Assembly: GCF_009831215.1 (NCBI RefSeq)
Contig: NZ_WUTW01000001.1
Coordinates: forward strand, 1,926,736-1,990,735
Direction of reading: 5' to 3'
Length of the DNA: 64,000 bases
DNA from: Actinomadura rayongensis
GTDB lineage: Bacteria; Actinomycetota; Actinomycetes; Streptosporangiales; Streptosporangiaceae
The notes under the pieces were generated by a model. The model made no database searches and was not told the origin of the DNA. It was given only the letters and a program-made list of their open reading frames with translations. The first letter of the stretch is position 1; each line of letters starts with the position of its first letter. The position numbers were made by a program, and so were the translations under genes. This document shows, piece by piece, positions 57,173 through 64,000 of this stretch.

Positions 57173-58253
57173 CGGCCGCCAGGGCGCGTCGGGTCCCGGC
57201 GGCGACCTCCAGGTCCTCGCGGGCCTGGACGACCAGCGTCGTGACGGGCGCGCCGGGCGCGCTGACGTCCTCGATCGGCGTCTTTCCCGCGTCGGCGTTG
57301 CGGCTTAGGTCGAGTGCGACGCCGAGGAACGCCAGGCCCTCGGCCGTCGCGGCGCGGACCGGGACGGCGTGCTCGCCCACGCCGCCGGTGAATACCAAGA
57401 CGTCGAGGCCGCCGAGGGACGCGGCCATCGCGGCGATCCCCGCCCGGAGCCGGTGGAGGTAGACGTCCACGGCCAGGCGGGCGGTCTCATCGTCGCGGGC
57501 GAGGAGGTCGCGCAGGTCGCCGGTGCCCGCGAGTCCGGTGAGGCCGGAGGCGTGTTCCAGGTCGTCGGCGACCGCGTGCGGGTCCAGGCCGGCGTGGGTG
57601 ATCAGCCAGAGCAGCAGGCCGGGGTCGACGCTGCCGGACCGGGTCGCCATGACCAGGCCTTCCAGCGGGGTGAAGCCCATGGTGGTGTCGACGCTTTGGC
57701 CGTCGCGCACCGCGCACAGGGACGCGCCCGCGCCGAGGTGGGCCACGATGATCCGGGATCGTCCGGTCGCCTCGGCCGCCGTCCGGGATGCGTAGGCGTG
57801 CGACAGCCCGTGGAACCCGTAGCGGCGGATCCCGTACCGCTCGCGCCAGGCCGCCGGGAGCGCGTACGTCGCGGCGGCGTCCGGCAAGTCGGCGTGGAAC
57901 GCGGTGTCGAAGCACGCGACGGCGGGCACGTCGGGCAGTGCGGCGCCAACGGTTTCGATGCCCGCCAGGGACTTCGGCTGGTGCAGTGGGGCGAGGTCGG
58001 TGAGCGCGCGCAGCCGGTCGAGGACGTGGTCGTCCAGCACGGTGGGCGCGGTGAACTCCGTCCCGCCGTGGACGACGCGGTGCCCGACCGCGTCCGGCGG
58101 CGGGCGGGACGCGAGCAGGTCCGCGAGCGCGTCCCGGTCCACCGCGCCGCCGCGCGTGGGCCGGGACGCGGCGGCGAGCACGGTGTCGTCGTGGTCGAGC
58201 AGGGACAGCTTGACGCTGCTGGACCCGGCGTTGACGACCAGGACGCGGGTCAC
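57162..58253 (-). CDS. ackA: acetate kinase
   Basis: A 363-aa kinase, shorter than E. coli AckA (400). [20 protein letters not shown] is the first phosphate loop, [20 protein letters not shown] the second, with [40 protein letters not shown] and [20 protein letters not shown] following. It converts acetyl phosphate plus ADP to acetate plus ATP. GTG 58253 overlaps the phosphoketolase stop by 4 bp, so the two enzymes are coupled. Confidence 0.94.
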   Translation of the reverse strand: MTRVLVVNAGSSSVKLSLLDHDDTVLAAASRPTRGGAVDRDALADLLASRPPPDAVGHRVVHGGTEFTAPTVLDDHVLDRLRALTDLAPLHQPKSLAGIETVGAALPDVPAVACFDTAFHADLPDAAATYALPAAWRERYGIRRYGFHGLSHAYASRTAAEATGRSRIIVAHLGAGASLCAVRDGQSVDTTMGFTPLEGLVMATRSGSVDPGLLLWLITHAGLDPHAVADDLEHASGLTGLAGTGDLRDLLARDDETARLAVDVYLHRLRAGIAAMAASLGGLDVLVFTGGVGEHAVPVRAATAEGLAFLGVALDLSRNADAGKTPIEDVSAPGAPVTTLVVQAREDLEVAAGTRRALAAVNR

Positions 58254-60601
58254 CGGCCCGCCTCGGGCCACGTCCAGTCCCGGACGGCGGCCGGGTCCTC
58301 GCCGTGCTCGCGGGTGTGGGCGCGGGCGCGCAGGCGTTCGTCCGCCATGCGCTGGCGCAGGTGCGCGGCGCGGGTTTCGAGGCCGTCGACGCGGTCGATG
58401 GCGTCCATGACGAGGTGGTAGCGGTCGAGGTCGTTGAGCATGACCATGTCGAACGGCGTGGTGGTCGTTCCTTGTTCTTTGTAGCCGCGGACGTGGAGGT
58501 TGTGGTGGCCGTGGCGGCGGTAGGTGAGGCGGTGGATGAGCCAGGGGTAGCCGTGGAAGGCGAAGATGATGGGTTTGTCGGTGGTGAACAGGGTGTCGAA
58601 TTCCCGGTCGGGCAGTCCGTGCGGGTGTTCGGTGTCGGGTTGCAGCCGCATCAGGTCCACGACGTTGACGACTCGCACTTTCAGTTCCGGCAGGTGCTCG
58701 CGCAGCAGGGCCACGGCGGCCAGGGTCTCCAGGGTGGGGATGTCGCCCGCGCAGGCCATCACGACATCGGGGTCGTCGCCGTCGTCGTTGCAGGCCCAGT
58801 CGAACGTGCCGAGGCCCCGGGTGCAGTGCGCGACGGCCTGCTCGGCCGTCAGGTAGGTCAGTGCGGGCTGCTTGCCCGCGACGATGACGTTGACGTAGTC
58901 CCGGGACCGTAGGCAGTGGTCGGCGACTGACAGGAGCGTGTTGGCGTCGGGCGGTAGGTAGACGCGGACGACTTCGGGGCTCTTGTTCATGACGATGTCG
59001 AGGAATCCGGGGTCCTGGTGGGAGAACCCGTTGTGGTCCTGGCGCCAGACGTGTGAGGTGAGCAGGTAGTTCAGGGACGCGACGGGTCGTCGCCAGGGGA
59101 TGCGGCGGCTGGTCTCCAGCCATTTGGCGTGCTGGTTGAACATGGCGTCGACGATGTGGATGAAGGCTTCGTAGCAGTTGAAGAGGCCGTGTCGTCCGGT
59201 GAGCAGGTAGCCCTCCAGCCAGCCCTGGCACAGGTGCTCGCTCAGGACCTCCATCACCCGGCCGTGCGTCGCGAGATGGTCGTCGCCGGCCAGCCGCGCC
59301 GCGTTCCACGCCCGGTCGGTGACGTCGAAGACGGCCTGGAGCCGGTTGGACGCCGTCTCGTCCGGCCCCATGATCCGGAAGTCGTCGGGGTTGGCGGCGA
59401 TCACGTCGCGCAGCAGCGCGCCGAGCACGCGGGTCGCCTCGCTCGTCGCGGTGCCGGGTTCTTTGACGTCCACGGTGTAGGCGTGGAAGTCGGGCAGCTC
59501 CAGGTCGCGCAGCAGCAGCCCGCCGTTGGCGTGCGGGCTGGCGCTCATCCGGCGCGACCCCGACGGCGGCAGCTCCCGCAGTTCGGGGACAGGGACGCCG
59601 TCGGCGTCGAACAGCTCGTCCGGGCGGTAGGAGCGCAGCCAGTCCTCCAGCAGCCCCAGGTGCTCCGGGTTCGTCCGGACGCCGGTGACCGGCACCTGGT
59701 GGGCGCGCCACGTCCCCTCGACCGGCAGCCCGTCGACCTCGCGCGGTCCGGTCCAGCCCTTCGGAGTGCGCAGGACGATCATCGGCCAGCGCCGACGGGT
59801 CGTGTCGCCGTCCACGCGGGCGCGGCGCTGGATCGCGGCGATGTCGTCCAGGGCGTCGTCCAGTGCGGCGGCCAGCGCGCGGTGGACGGTCACCGGATCG
59901 TCCCCGGCGACGACGATCGGCCGATGGCCGTAGCCCTCCAGCAGGCGCAGCAGCTCGTCCTCGGGGATCCGCGCCGGGATCGTGGGGCCGGCGATCTTGT
60001 AGCCGTTGAGGTGCAGGATCGGGAGCACCGCGCCGTCGGAGACCGGGTCCACGAACTTGGTGGAATGCCAGCTCGCGGCGAGCGGCCCGGTCTCGGACTC
60101 GCCGTCCCCGACCACGCACGCCACCACCAGGTCCGGGTTGTCGAACGCGGCCCCGTAGGCGTGCGCGAGCGAGTACCCCAGCTCGCCGCCCTCGTGGATC
60201 GACCCCGGCGTCTCGGGCGCGACGTGGCTGGGGACGCCGCCGGGGAAGGAGAACTGCCGGAACAGCCGCTCCATCCCGCGCGCGTCCCGCGTGACGTGCG
60301 GATACACCTCGGTGTAAGTGCCCTCCAGCCACGCGTTCGCCACCGCCGCCGGACCACCATGCCCCGGCCCCACCACCATGATCATGTCCAGCTCACGGGC
60401 CTCGATCACCCGGTTGAGGTGGGCGTAGCAGAGGTTGAGGCCGGGCGAGGTGCCCCAATGCCCCAGCAGACGCGGCTTCACATGCTCGGGCCGCAACGGC
60501 TCACGCAGCAGCGGATTGGCCATCAGGTAGATCTGACCCACCGACAGGTAGTCCGCCGCACGCCAGTACGCGTCGATGCGCGCCAGTTCCTCGTCGTCCA
60601 C
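58250..60601 (-). CDS. xfp: xylulose-5-phosphate/fructose-6-phosphate phosphoketolase
   Basis: A 783-aa thiamine-diphosphate enzyme, normal length for the family. [20 protein letters not shown] and [20 protein letters not shown] are at the N-terminus, [20 protein letters not shown] is the ThDP/Mg site, and [20 protein letters not shown] and [20 protein letters not shown] are near the end. It splits xylulose 5-phosphate to acetyl phosphate and glyceraldehyde 3-phosphate; with AckA it forms a carbon-saving ATP shunt. GTG 60601 follows GGGGGAGGGA. Confidence 0.95.
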   Translation of the reverse strand: MDDEELARIDAYWRAADYLSVGQIYLMANPLLREPLRPEHVKPRLLGHWGTSPGLNLCYAHLNRVIEARELDMIMVVGPGHGGPAAVANAWLEGTYTEVYPHVTRDARGMERLFRQFSFPGGVPSHVAPETPGSIHEGGELGYSLAHAYGAAFDNPDLVVACVVGDGESETGPLAASWHSTKFVDPVSDGAVLPILHLNGYKIAGPTIPARIPEDELLRLLEGYGHRPIVVAGDDPVTVHRALAAALDDALDDIAAIQRRARVDGDTTRRRWPMIVLRTPKGWTGPREVDGLPVEGTWRAHQVPVTGVRTNPEHLGLLEDWLRSYRPDELFDADGVPVPELRELPPSGSRRMSASPHANGGLLLRDLELPDFHAYTVDVKEPGTATSEATRVLGALLRDVIAANPDDFRIMGPDETASNRLQAVFDVTDRAWNAARLAGDDHLATHGRVMEVLSEHLCQGWLEGYLLTGRHGLFNCYEAFIHIVDAMFNQHAKWLETSRRIPWRRPVASLNYLLTSHVWRQDHNGFSHQDPGFLDIVMNKSPEVVRVYLPPDANTLLSVADHCLRSRDYVNVIVAGKQPALTYLTAEQAVAHCTRGLGTFDWACNDDGDDPDVVMACAGDIPTLETLAAVALLREHLPELKVRVVNVVDLMRLQPDTEHPHGLPDREFDTLFTTDKPIIFAFHGYPWLIHRLTYRRHGHHNLHVRGYKEQGTTTTPFDMVMLNDLDRYHLVMDAIDRVDGLETRAAHLRQRMADERLRARAHTREHGEDPAAVRDWTWPEAGR

Positions 60602-60734
60602 CGTGATCCCTCCCCCTTGGCTGACTGCCCCGCCCGGCGCGGTCCATGCTCGGCGGCCGTCCGCCGGCGTCCCAGAGGCGAAGGTCCCCGGCGGCTCTTA
60701 TTCGCGCGTCAAGAGCGGTGCCTAGGGTGGGGAC

Positions 60735-61099
60735 ATGCCGAAGAACCGCCAGCAGATCCCCCGGGCCGAGCGCGAGGCCGCCATCGTCGAGCAGGCCGGA
60801 CGCCTGTTCGCCGCCCAGGGGTTCCGGGGCACGAGCGTCGCCGAGGTCGCCCGTGCCGCCGGGCTCGCGCCGGCCGCCGTCCACTGGTACTTCCCCACCA
60901 AGGACGACCTGTTCGCCGCCGTGCTCCGCGCGGGCATCGGCACCGTGCGGCGGCGCGTGGAGCGCGCCGACCCGGACCCGTTCCGGCAGCTCGTGGACTT
61001 CCTCACCGCGCTGGAGCCGTTCCGGGCCCTGCACCGCGAGGCGTACGAGCGGACGGACGAGTCCGCCGCCGTCCTGATGGACAATCAAGAGGAGGCCCC
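60735..61099 (+). pseudogene. TetR-family regulator truncated after the first half
   Basis: ATG 60735 opens a TetR protein: the helix-turn-helix AERE...IVEQAGRLFAAQGFRGTSVA, EVARAAGLAPAAVHWYFPTK and DDLFAAVL, then LVDFLTALEPFRALHREAYE. Homology stops near residue 115 (DESAAVLMDN). There is no stop codon: the frame runs on to 61688, but from 61100 it overlaps the alcohol dehydrogenase gene in another frame and is Arg/Ser/Thr shadow. The effector domain is therefore lost, most simply by a deletion joining it to the next gene. A TAGGGT 10-like box lies 7 nt before the ATG. Confidence 0.65.
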
Positions 61100-62110
61100 A
61101 TGCGCGCTCTCTACGGCGGCGGGGGCGGCGCGCCGCACTTCCGCGACGTCCCCGCCCCGGAACTCGGCTCCGGCGTCGCGGCGCTCGTGCGCCCGCTGGC
61201 GGTGGCGCTCTGCGACCTGGACGTCGCCTACCTCGCGCACCTCCTCCCGACCGGTGAGCCGTACGCCGTCGGCCACGAGTTCACGGCGGAGGTCGCGGCC
61301 GTCGGCGCCGACGTCGCGACGCTGCGGCCCGGCGACGTCGTGGCGGTGCCGTTCCAGATCTCCTGCGGCCACTGCGACCGCTGCCGGGGCGGACGCAGCC
61401 TGTACTGCCGGTCCGTCCCGCCGCTGTCGACCTTCGGCCTCGCCCCGTTCGGCGGAGGGGACTGGGGCGGCGCGGTCGCCGACCTCGTCCGCGTGCCCTA
61501 CGCCGACGCCATGTGCGTGCCGGTGCCGGACGGCGTCGACCCGCTCGGCGTCGCGGCCGTGTCCGACAACGCCGTGGACGGCTACCGCTGCGTGGCCCCG
61601 TACGCGCGGGCGGGGGACGACGTCCTCGTCCTGGGCTCGGCGAGCGTCGGCCTTTACGCGGTCGCGACCGCGCGGGCCCTCGCCGTGAACTGCACGTACG
61701 TGGACGACGCCCCCGAACGGCTCGCCGCCGCCGAACGCCTCGGCGCGACCGTCGTCGAGGCCGCGCCGGACGGCACCGGCTTCGGCGAGTTCCCGACCGT
61801 CGCCGCCTGCGTCTCGACGCCGGACGGCCTGCTCTCGGCCCTCCGCTCCACCGAGCCCGGCGGGACGTGCGTCTCGGCGGGCATCCACTACTTCCCGGTC
61901 GAACCGCCGCTGTACGACCTCTACCGGCGCGGCATCACCTTCGTCACGGCCCGCGCGAGCGCGCGCGATGACATGCCCGCCGTGCTCCGCCTCATCGCCC
62001 AGGGACGGCTCGCCGTCGCGGACCTCACGGCGCGGACGGCGACGTTCGCCGACGCGCCGGACGTCCTGTCCGGCCCGCTCCCGCACAAGACCGTCCTCAC
62101 GGCCGACTAA
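61100..62110 (+). CDS. zinc-type alcohol dehydrogenase family protein
   Basis: A 336-aa medium-chain dehydrogenase. It has GHEFTAEVAAVGADVATLRP with DVVAVPFQISCGHCDRCRGG, where four cysteines form the structural zinc site (C-x2-C-x2-C-x7-C: CGHCDRCRGGRSLYC). The NAD(P) part has VLVLGSASVGLYAVATARAL (G-S-A-S-V-G variant). The catalytic Cys at the start of the family appears as CDLDVAYL. ATG 61100 has a strong AGAGGAGG 5 nt upstream, located inside the truncated TetR reading frame. The substrate is unknown. Confidence 0.9.
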   Translation: MRALYGGGGGAPHFRDVPAPELGSGVAALVRPLAVALCDLDVAYLAHLLPTGEPYAVGHEFTAEVAAVGADVATLRPGDVVAVPFQISCGHCDRCRGGRSLYCRSVPPLSTFGLAPFGGGDWGGAVADLVRVPYADAMCVPVPDGVDPLGVAAVSDNAVDGYRCVAPYARAGDDVLVLGSASVGLYAVATARALAVNCTYVDDAPERLAAAERLGATVVEAAPDGTGFGEFPTVAACVSTPDGLLSALRSTEPGGTCVSAGIHYFPVEPPLYDLYRRGITFVTARASARDDMPAVLRLIAQGRLAVADLTARTATFADAPDVLSGPLPHKTVLTAD

Positions 62111-62125
62111 CGGCCATATGCCGAC

Positions 62126-62132
62126 TTGCTAA
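62126..62132. promoter_or_regulatory. TTGCTAA motif before the ArsR gene
   Basis: TTGCTAA occurs here, 57 bp before the arsR-type start, and again at 62562-62568 before the NuoD-like gene. It is an A/T-rich element in a GC-rich background and could be the half site of the ArsR-family regulator. Confidence 0.45.
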
Positions 62133-62189
62133 TGTCGCAGCACGGGCAAGGCGGCCACGGTTCAGGCCGGTGAAAGGGGATCGGTCACG

Positions 62190-62528
62190 GTGAGCGCGCC
62201 GCTGTACCAGTTGAAGGCCGAGTTCTTCAAAACGCTGGGGCACCCGGCGCGGATCAGGGTGCTGGAACTGCTCAGCGAGCGCGACCACGCCGTGGCCGAG
62301 ATGCTGCCCGAGGTGGGGATCGAACCGGCGCACCTGTCGCAGCAGCTCGCGGTGCTGCGCCGGGCCGGGCTGGTGGTGTCGCGCAAGGACGGCTCGTCGG
62401 TGATCTACTCGCTCACCAGCCCGCGCGTCGCCGAACTGCTCGCGGTGGCGCGGGCGATCCTCACCGGGGTGCTGTCGGAGCAGGCGCAGCTGCTGGACGA
62501 CCTCCGCGCGTCCTCGCACCACGAATGA
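62190..62528 (+). CDS. ArsR/SmtB-family transcriptional regulator
   Basis: A 112-aa winged-helix repressor: LKAEFFKTLGHPARIRVLEL, then AEMLPEVGIEPAHLSQQLAV with LRRAGLVVSRKDGSSVIYSL. No cysteine-rich metal site is visible; the C-terminal helix has DDLRASSHHE, where the two His may act as metal ligands but this is uncertain. GTG 62190 has AAGGGGA 11 nt upstream. It precedes the NuoD-like gene by 86 bp and shares a sequence motif with its upstream region. Confidence 0.92.
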   Translation: MSAPLYQLKAEFFKTLGHPARIRVLELLSERDHAVAEMLPEVGIEPAHLSQQLAVLRRAGLVVSRKDGSSVIYSLTSPRVAELLAVARAILTGVLSEQAQLLDDLRASSHHE

Positions 62529-62561
62529 CCGCGCACGGGCGGACTTTGGCATCCCTTTGAG

Positions 62562-62577
62562 TTGCTAAAGTTGTTAA
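62562..62577. promoter_or_regulatory. direct repeat TTGCTAA/TTGTTAA before the NuoD-like gene
   Basis: TTGCTAA (62562-62568) and TTGTTAA (62571-62577) are spaced 9 bp apart, about one helical turn, and lie 38 bp before the GTG start. The first copy equals the motif before the ArsR gene, so both promoters could be controlled by that protein. Confidence 0.5.
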
Positions 62578-62614
62578 TTGCGCAGGATGTCCCTGCGGTC
62601 GTCCTGGGAGCCCC

Positions 62615-63799
62615 GTGAGCGCATCCGCCGTCCCGCCCCGGCCGTCCGTCGCCGAGGTCGAGGCCGCCGACCTGCCCGGCCGCGCCGCCGCGCTGCTGGC
62701 CGACGGGCACCGGCTCGCGCTCACCACCGTGCACGAGAACGCCGCGGGGCACGCCGTCCACCTGTTCACCCGGCCGGCCACCGCCGACGAGCCCGAGCGC
62801 CGCGCCGAACTGCACGTCCGCCCCGGCGGGACCGCCCTCCCGGCAAGCCGCAGGGGCCGCGCGGAACTGTTCCACCGGCGGCTCCCCGCCGACGCGCTCC
62901 CGCTCGCCGAACGCGTCGTCCGCGACACCGCCGTAGGGCACGCGCTCGCGTTCTGCCTAGCCGTCGAGGACGCGGCAGGAGTCGAGGTGTCGCCCGGCGT
63001 GCAGCGGTCGAGGGCCGTGCTGCTCGAACTGGAACGCCTCGGCAACCACGTCGCCGACCTCGGCGCGCTGTGCGAAACGGCCGGACGGCCGAACCTAGGC
63101 GCGCGGTTCGCCCAAGTCCACGCGACCCTGCTGCGCCTCAACGCCTGCGTGACCGGACACCCGCTGCTGCGCGGGGGAGTGCTGCTGGGCGGGGCCGTCC
63201 TGCGCGCCGTGCCCGACCCGCGCCTGCTGGCCGCGATCGAGGCCGACGTCGAAAAAATCGCCGACAGCGCCCTCGCCCAAACCGCCGTCGCCGGCCGGTT
63301 CACCGGAACAGGCCAGCTGGCCCCCGCAGCCGCACGCGACCTGAACGTCCTCGGCTACGTGGCGCGCGCGAGCGGCCGAGACGTGGACGCCCGCCGCGAC
63401 CACCCTTTCACCGACCTGCGCCCAGCTCTCGCCGTGGCCACAGCGCTGCACGGCGACGTCCTGGCGCGCTTCCGGATCCGCGTCCGGGAAATCGCGGCAT
63501 CCGTGGCGATCGTCAACGACCTGACCTTCGGAATGAACCCGGGCCTAACGTCATATTGGCCGCCGCTGGCCCCAAGCCACGGCCCGGCCTCAGGGATCGG
63601 AATCGTGGAGGGATGGCGCGGCACGATCGTCCACCGCGTCGAGCTGACACCCGGCGGCACACTCGTCCGCGACACGATCGTCGACCCGACATTCTTCAAC
63701 CGCCCGGCGCTACCGCTGGCGCTGACCGGCACGAACACGTCCGACGTCCCACTGATCGAGCGGAGCTTCAACCTCTCCAACGCCGACGGCGCCCTCTGA
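62615..63799 (+). CDS. NuoD/HyfG-like subunit without Ni-Fe ligands
   Basis: A 394-aa protein. Residues 1-105 resemble a NuoC-type domain; the rest is a NuoD/hydrogenase large-subunit fold: ERVVRDTAVGHALAFCLAVE (the position of the C-G-x-C motif has no Cys), VQRSRAVLLELERLGNHVAD, and the C-terminus VDPTFFNRPALPLALTG with SDVPLIERSFNLSN. All four metal-binding cysteines of group-4 Ni-Fe hydrogenases are missing, so it should not bind Ni-Fe. No partner subunits (small subunit, ion-pump subunits) are encoded here and a strong terminator follows, so it is an orphan. GTG 62615 was chosen from the context; no strong ribosome site is visible. Confidence 0.8.
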   Translation: MSASAVPPRPSVAEVEAADLPGRAAALLADGHRLALTTVHENAAGHAVHLFTRPATADEPERRAELHVRPGGTALPASRRGRAELFHRRLPADALPLAERVVRDTAVGHALAFCLAVEDAAGVEVSPGVQRSRAVLLELERLGNHVADLGALCETAGRPNLGARFAQVHATLLRLNACVTGHPLLRGGVLLGGAVLRAVPDPRLLAAIEADVEKIADSALAQTAVAGRFTGTGQLAPAAARDLNVLGYVARASGRDVDARRDHPFTDLRPALAVATALHGDVLARFRIRVREIAASVAIVNDLTFGMNPGLTSYWPPLAPSHGPASGIGIVEGWRGTIVHRVELTPGGTLVRDTIVDPTFFNRPALPLALTGTNTSDVPLIERSFNLSNADGAL

Positions 63800-63873
63800 C
63801 CGCCCACCCAGCGGCACCGCTCACCCGGAACTCTGGAAGACCGGCGAAGCCCTGACCCGCTAAAGGAGGGGGC

Positions 63874-63923
63874 GCGGGGGCGGAGCCCCCGCATCGGGGG
63901 GTTCGGGGGGTCGTCCCCCCGAT
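63874..63923 (+). terminator. double GC-rich hairpin at the end of the window
   Basis: GCGGGGGC (63874-63881) pairs with GCCCCCGC (63885-63892), loop GGA. Then ATCGGGGGG (63893-63901) pairs with CCCCCCGAT (63915-63923) with a 13-nt loop. The pair lies 75 bp after the NuoD-like stop and probably ends its transcript. Such C/G-run hairpins recur in actinomycete intergenic regions and may also be a repeat family. Confidence 0.7.
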
Positions 63924-63946
63924 AAACACTGCGGGCCCTTGCGGAA

Positions 63947-63963
63947 GGTGCGCGAAGCGCACC
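63947..63963. repeat. short perfect hairpin GGTGCGC-GAA-GCGCACC
   Basis: Seven-base perfect arms around a GAA loop, 24 bp after the double hairpin. I see no gene start in the last 150 bases, so the role is unclear. Confidence 0.4.
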
Positions 63964-64000
63964 GACCACAAGAGCCCGACTCGTGGGCGATACTGGGATT

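Noticed and set aside
59129..60720. Long plus-strand frame over the phosphoketolase gene
   Set aside because: The opposite strand carries a full phosphoketolase with ThDP motifs; the plus-strand translation shows only composition bias until the TetR/ADH genes begin.
62615..63799. Functional Ni-Fe hydrogenase large subunit
   Set aside because: Both cysteine pairs that would bind Ni-Fe are absent, and no hydrogenase small subunit or maturation gene is in the window.
1..64000. Mobile element, prophage or integrated plasmid
   Set aside because: No transposase, integrase, phage structural gene, attachment-site pair or tRNA-flanked island was seen. Base composition is uniform except in the 19.2-19.7 kb gap.

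Overview
The window is very GC-rich, uses GTG and TTG starts freely, and many neighbouring genes overlap by 4 bp (ATGA or GTGA). It encodes a SigF/SigB-type sigma factor, a SARP regulator, a large LuxR-type ATPase regulator, an ECF41-like sigma factor and a long actinobacterial KdpC. This indicates a filamentous actinomycete chromosome. My impression is Thermomonosporaceae (Actinomadura-like), but that is inference and was not tested. I saw no tRNA, rRNA, CRISPR array, transposase, integrase or prophage gene.

Region 1 (1-4.1 kb) holds the end of an iron-containing redox enzyme, a CDGSH iron-sulfur protein with a sigma-B-like promoter that predicts a leaderless mRNA, and then a stress sigma factor, a CBS-pair protein and two paralogous GT2 glycosyltransferases. 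Region 2 (4.1-15.4 kb) is the main finding: a surface-glycan cluster in two divergent operons. One carries a carbamoyltransferase, a GT2 fused to a GmhB-like phosphatase, two GT9 (heptosyltransferase-type) enzymes and another glycosyltransferase. The other carries a pyruvyltransferase-like protein, a GT4, GmhA, a bifunctional HldE and a sugar-nucleotide SDR. Together they encode all steps from sedoheptulose 7-phosphate to ADP-heptose, plus transferases to use it, in what appears to be an organism without LPS.

Region 3 (15.5-20.7 kb) has convergent SARP and LAL-type regulators and an adenosine/adenine-deaminase-like amidohydrolase that lacks the catalytic HxGE glutamate. An AT-rich gap between the last two carries a perfect 16-bp palindrome. 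Region 4 (20.9-28.5 kb) has an ECF41-like sigma factor facing its likely AhpD/carboxymuconolactone-decarboxylase target, a Baeyer-Villiger-type monooxygenase with a PF10118 hydrolase, a VOC protein, a RibD/DHFR-type reductase, and an Ogt/sigma pair. Three minisatellite arrays (25, ~43 and ~57 bp) lie in its intergenic gaps. Two of them follow an intact reductase gene and a decayed copy of it.

Region 5 (28.5-41.2 kb) is mostly single genes (SGNH hydrolase, RDD protein, secreted M28 peptidase, PhyH-like oxygenase, CPA1 antiporter). It also holds a four-gene envelope module (binding protein, TelA, binding-protein/VWA lipoprotein, small membrane protein) and an MFS/DeoR divergent pair with an operator-like inverted repeat. 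Region 6 (41.2-46.3 kb) has a patatin-like protein without its catalytic serine, an Mrr-like nuclease and a 1202-aa TPR-CHAT protein.

Region 7 (46.4-54.6 kb) is a complete Kdp potassium system: kdpDE diverging from a 27-aa peptide gene and kdpFABC. Region 8 (54.7-64 kb) carries a SAV_915-like protein with LysA, a universal stress protein, the phosphoketolase/acetate kinase pair, a TetR fragment run into an alcohol dehydrogenase gene, and an ArsR regulator next to an orphan NuoD/HyfG-like subunit lacking all Ni-Fe cysteines. The window ends in strong GC-rich hairpins.
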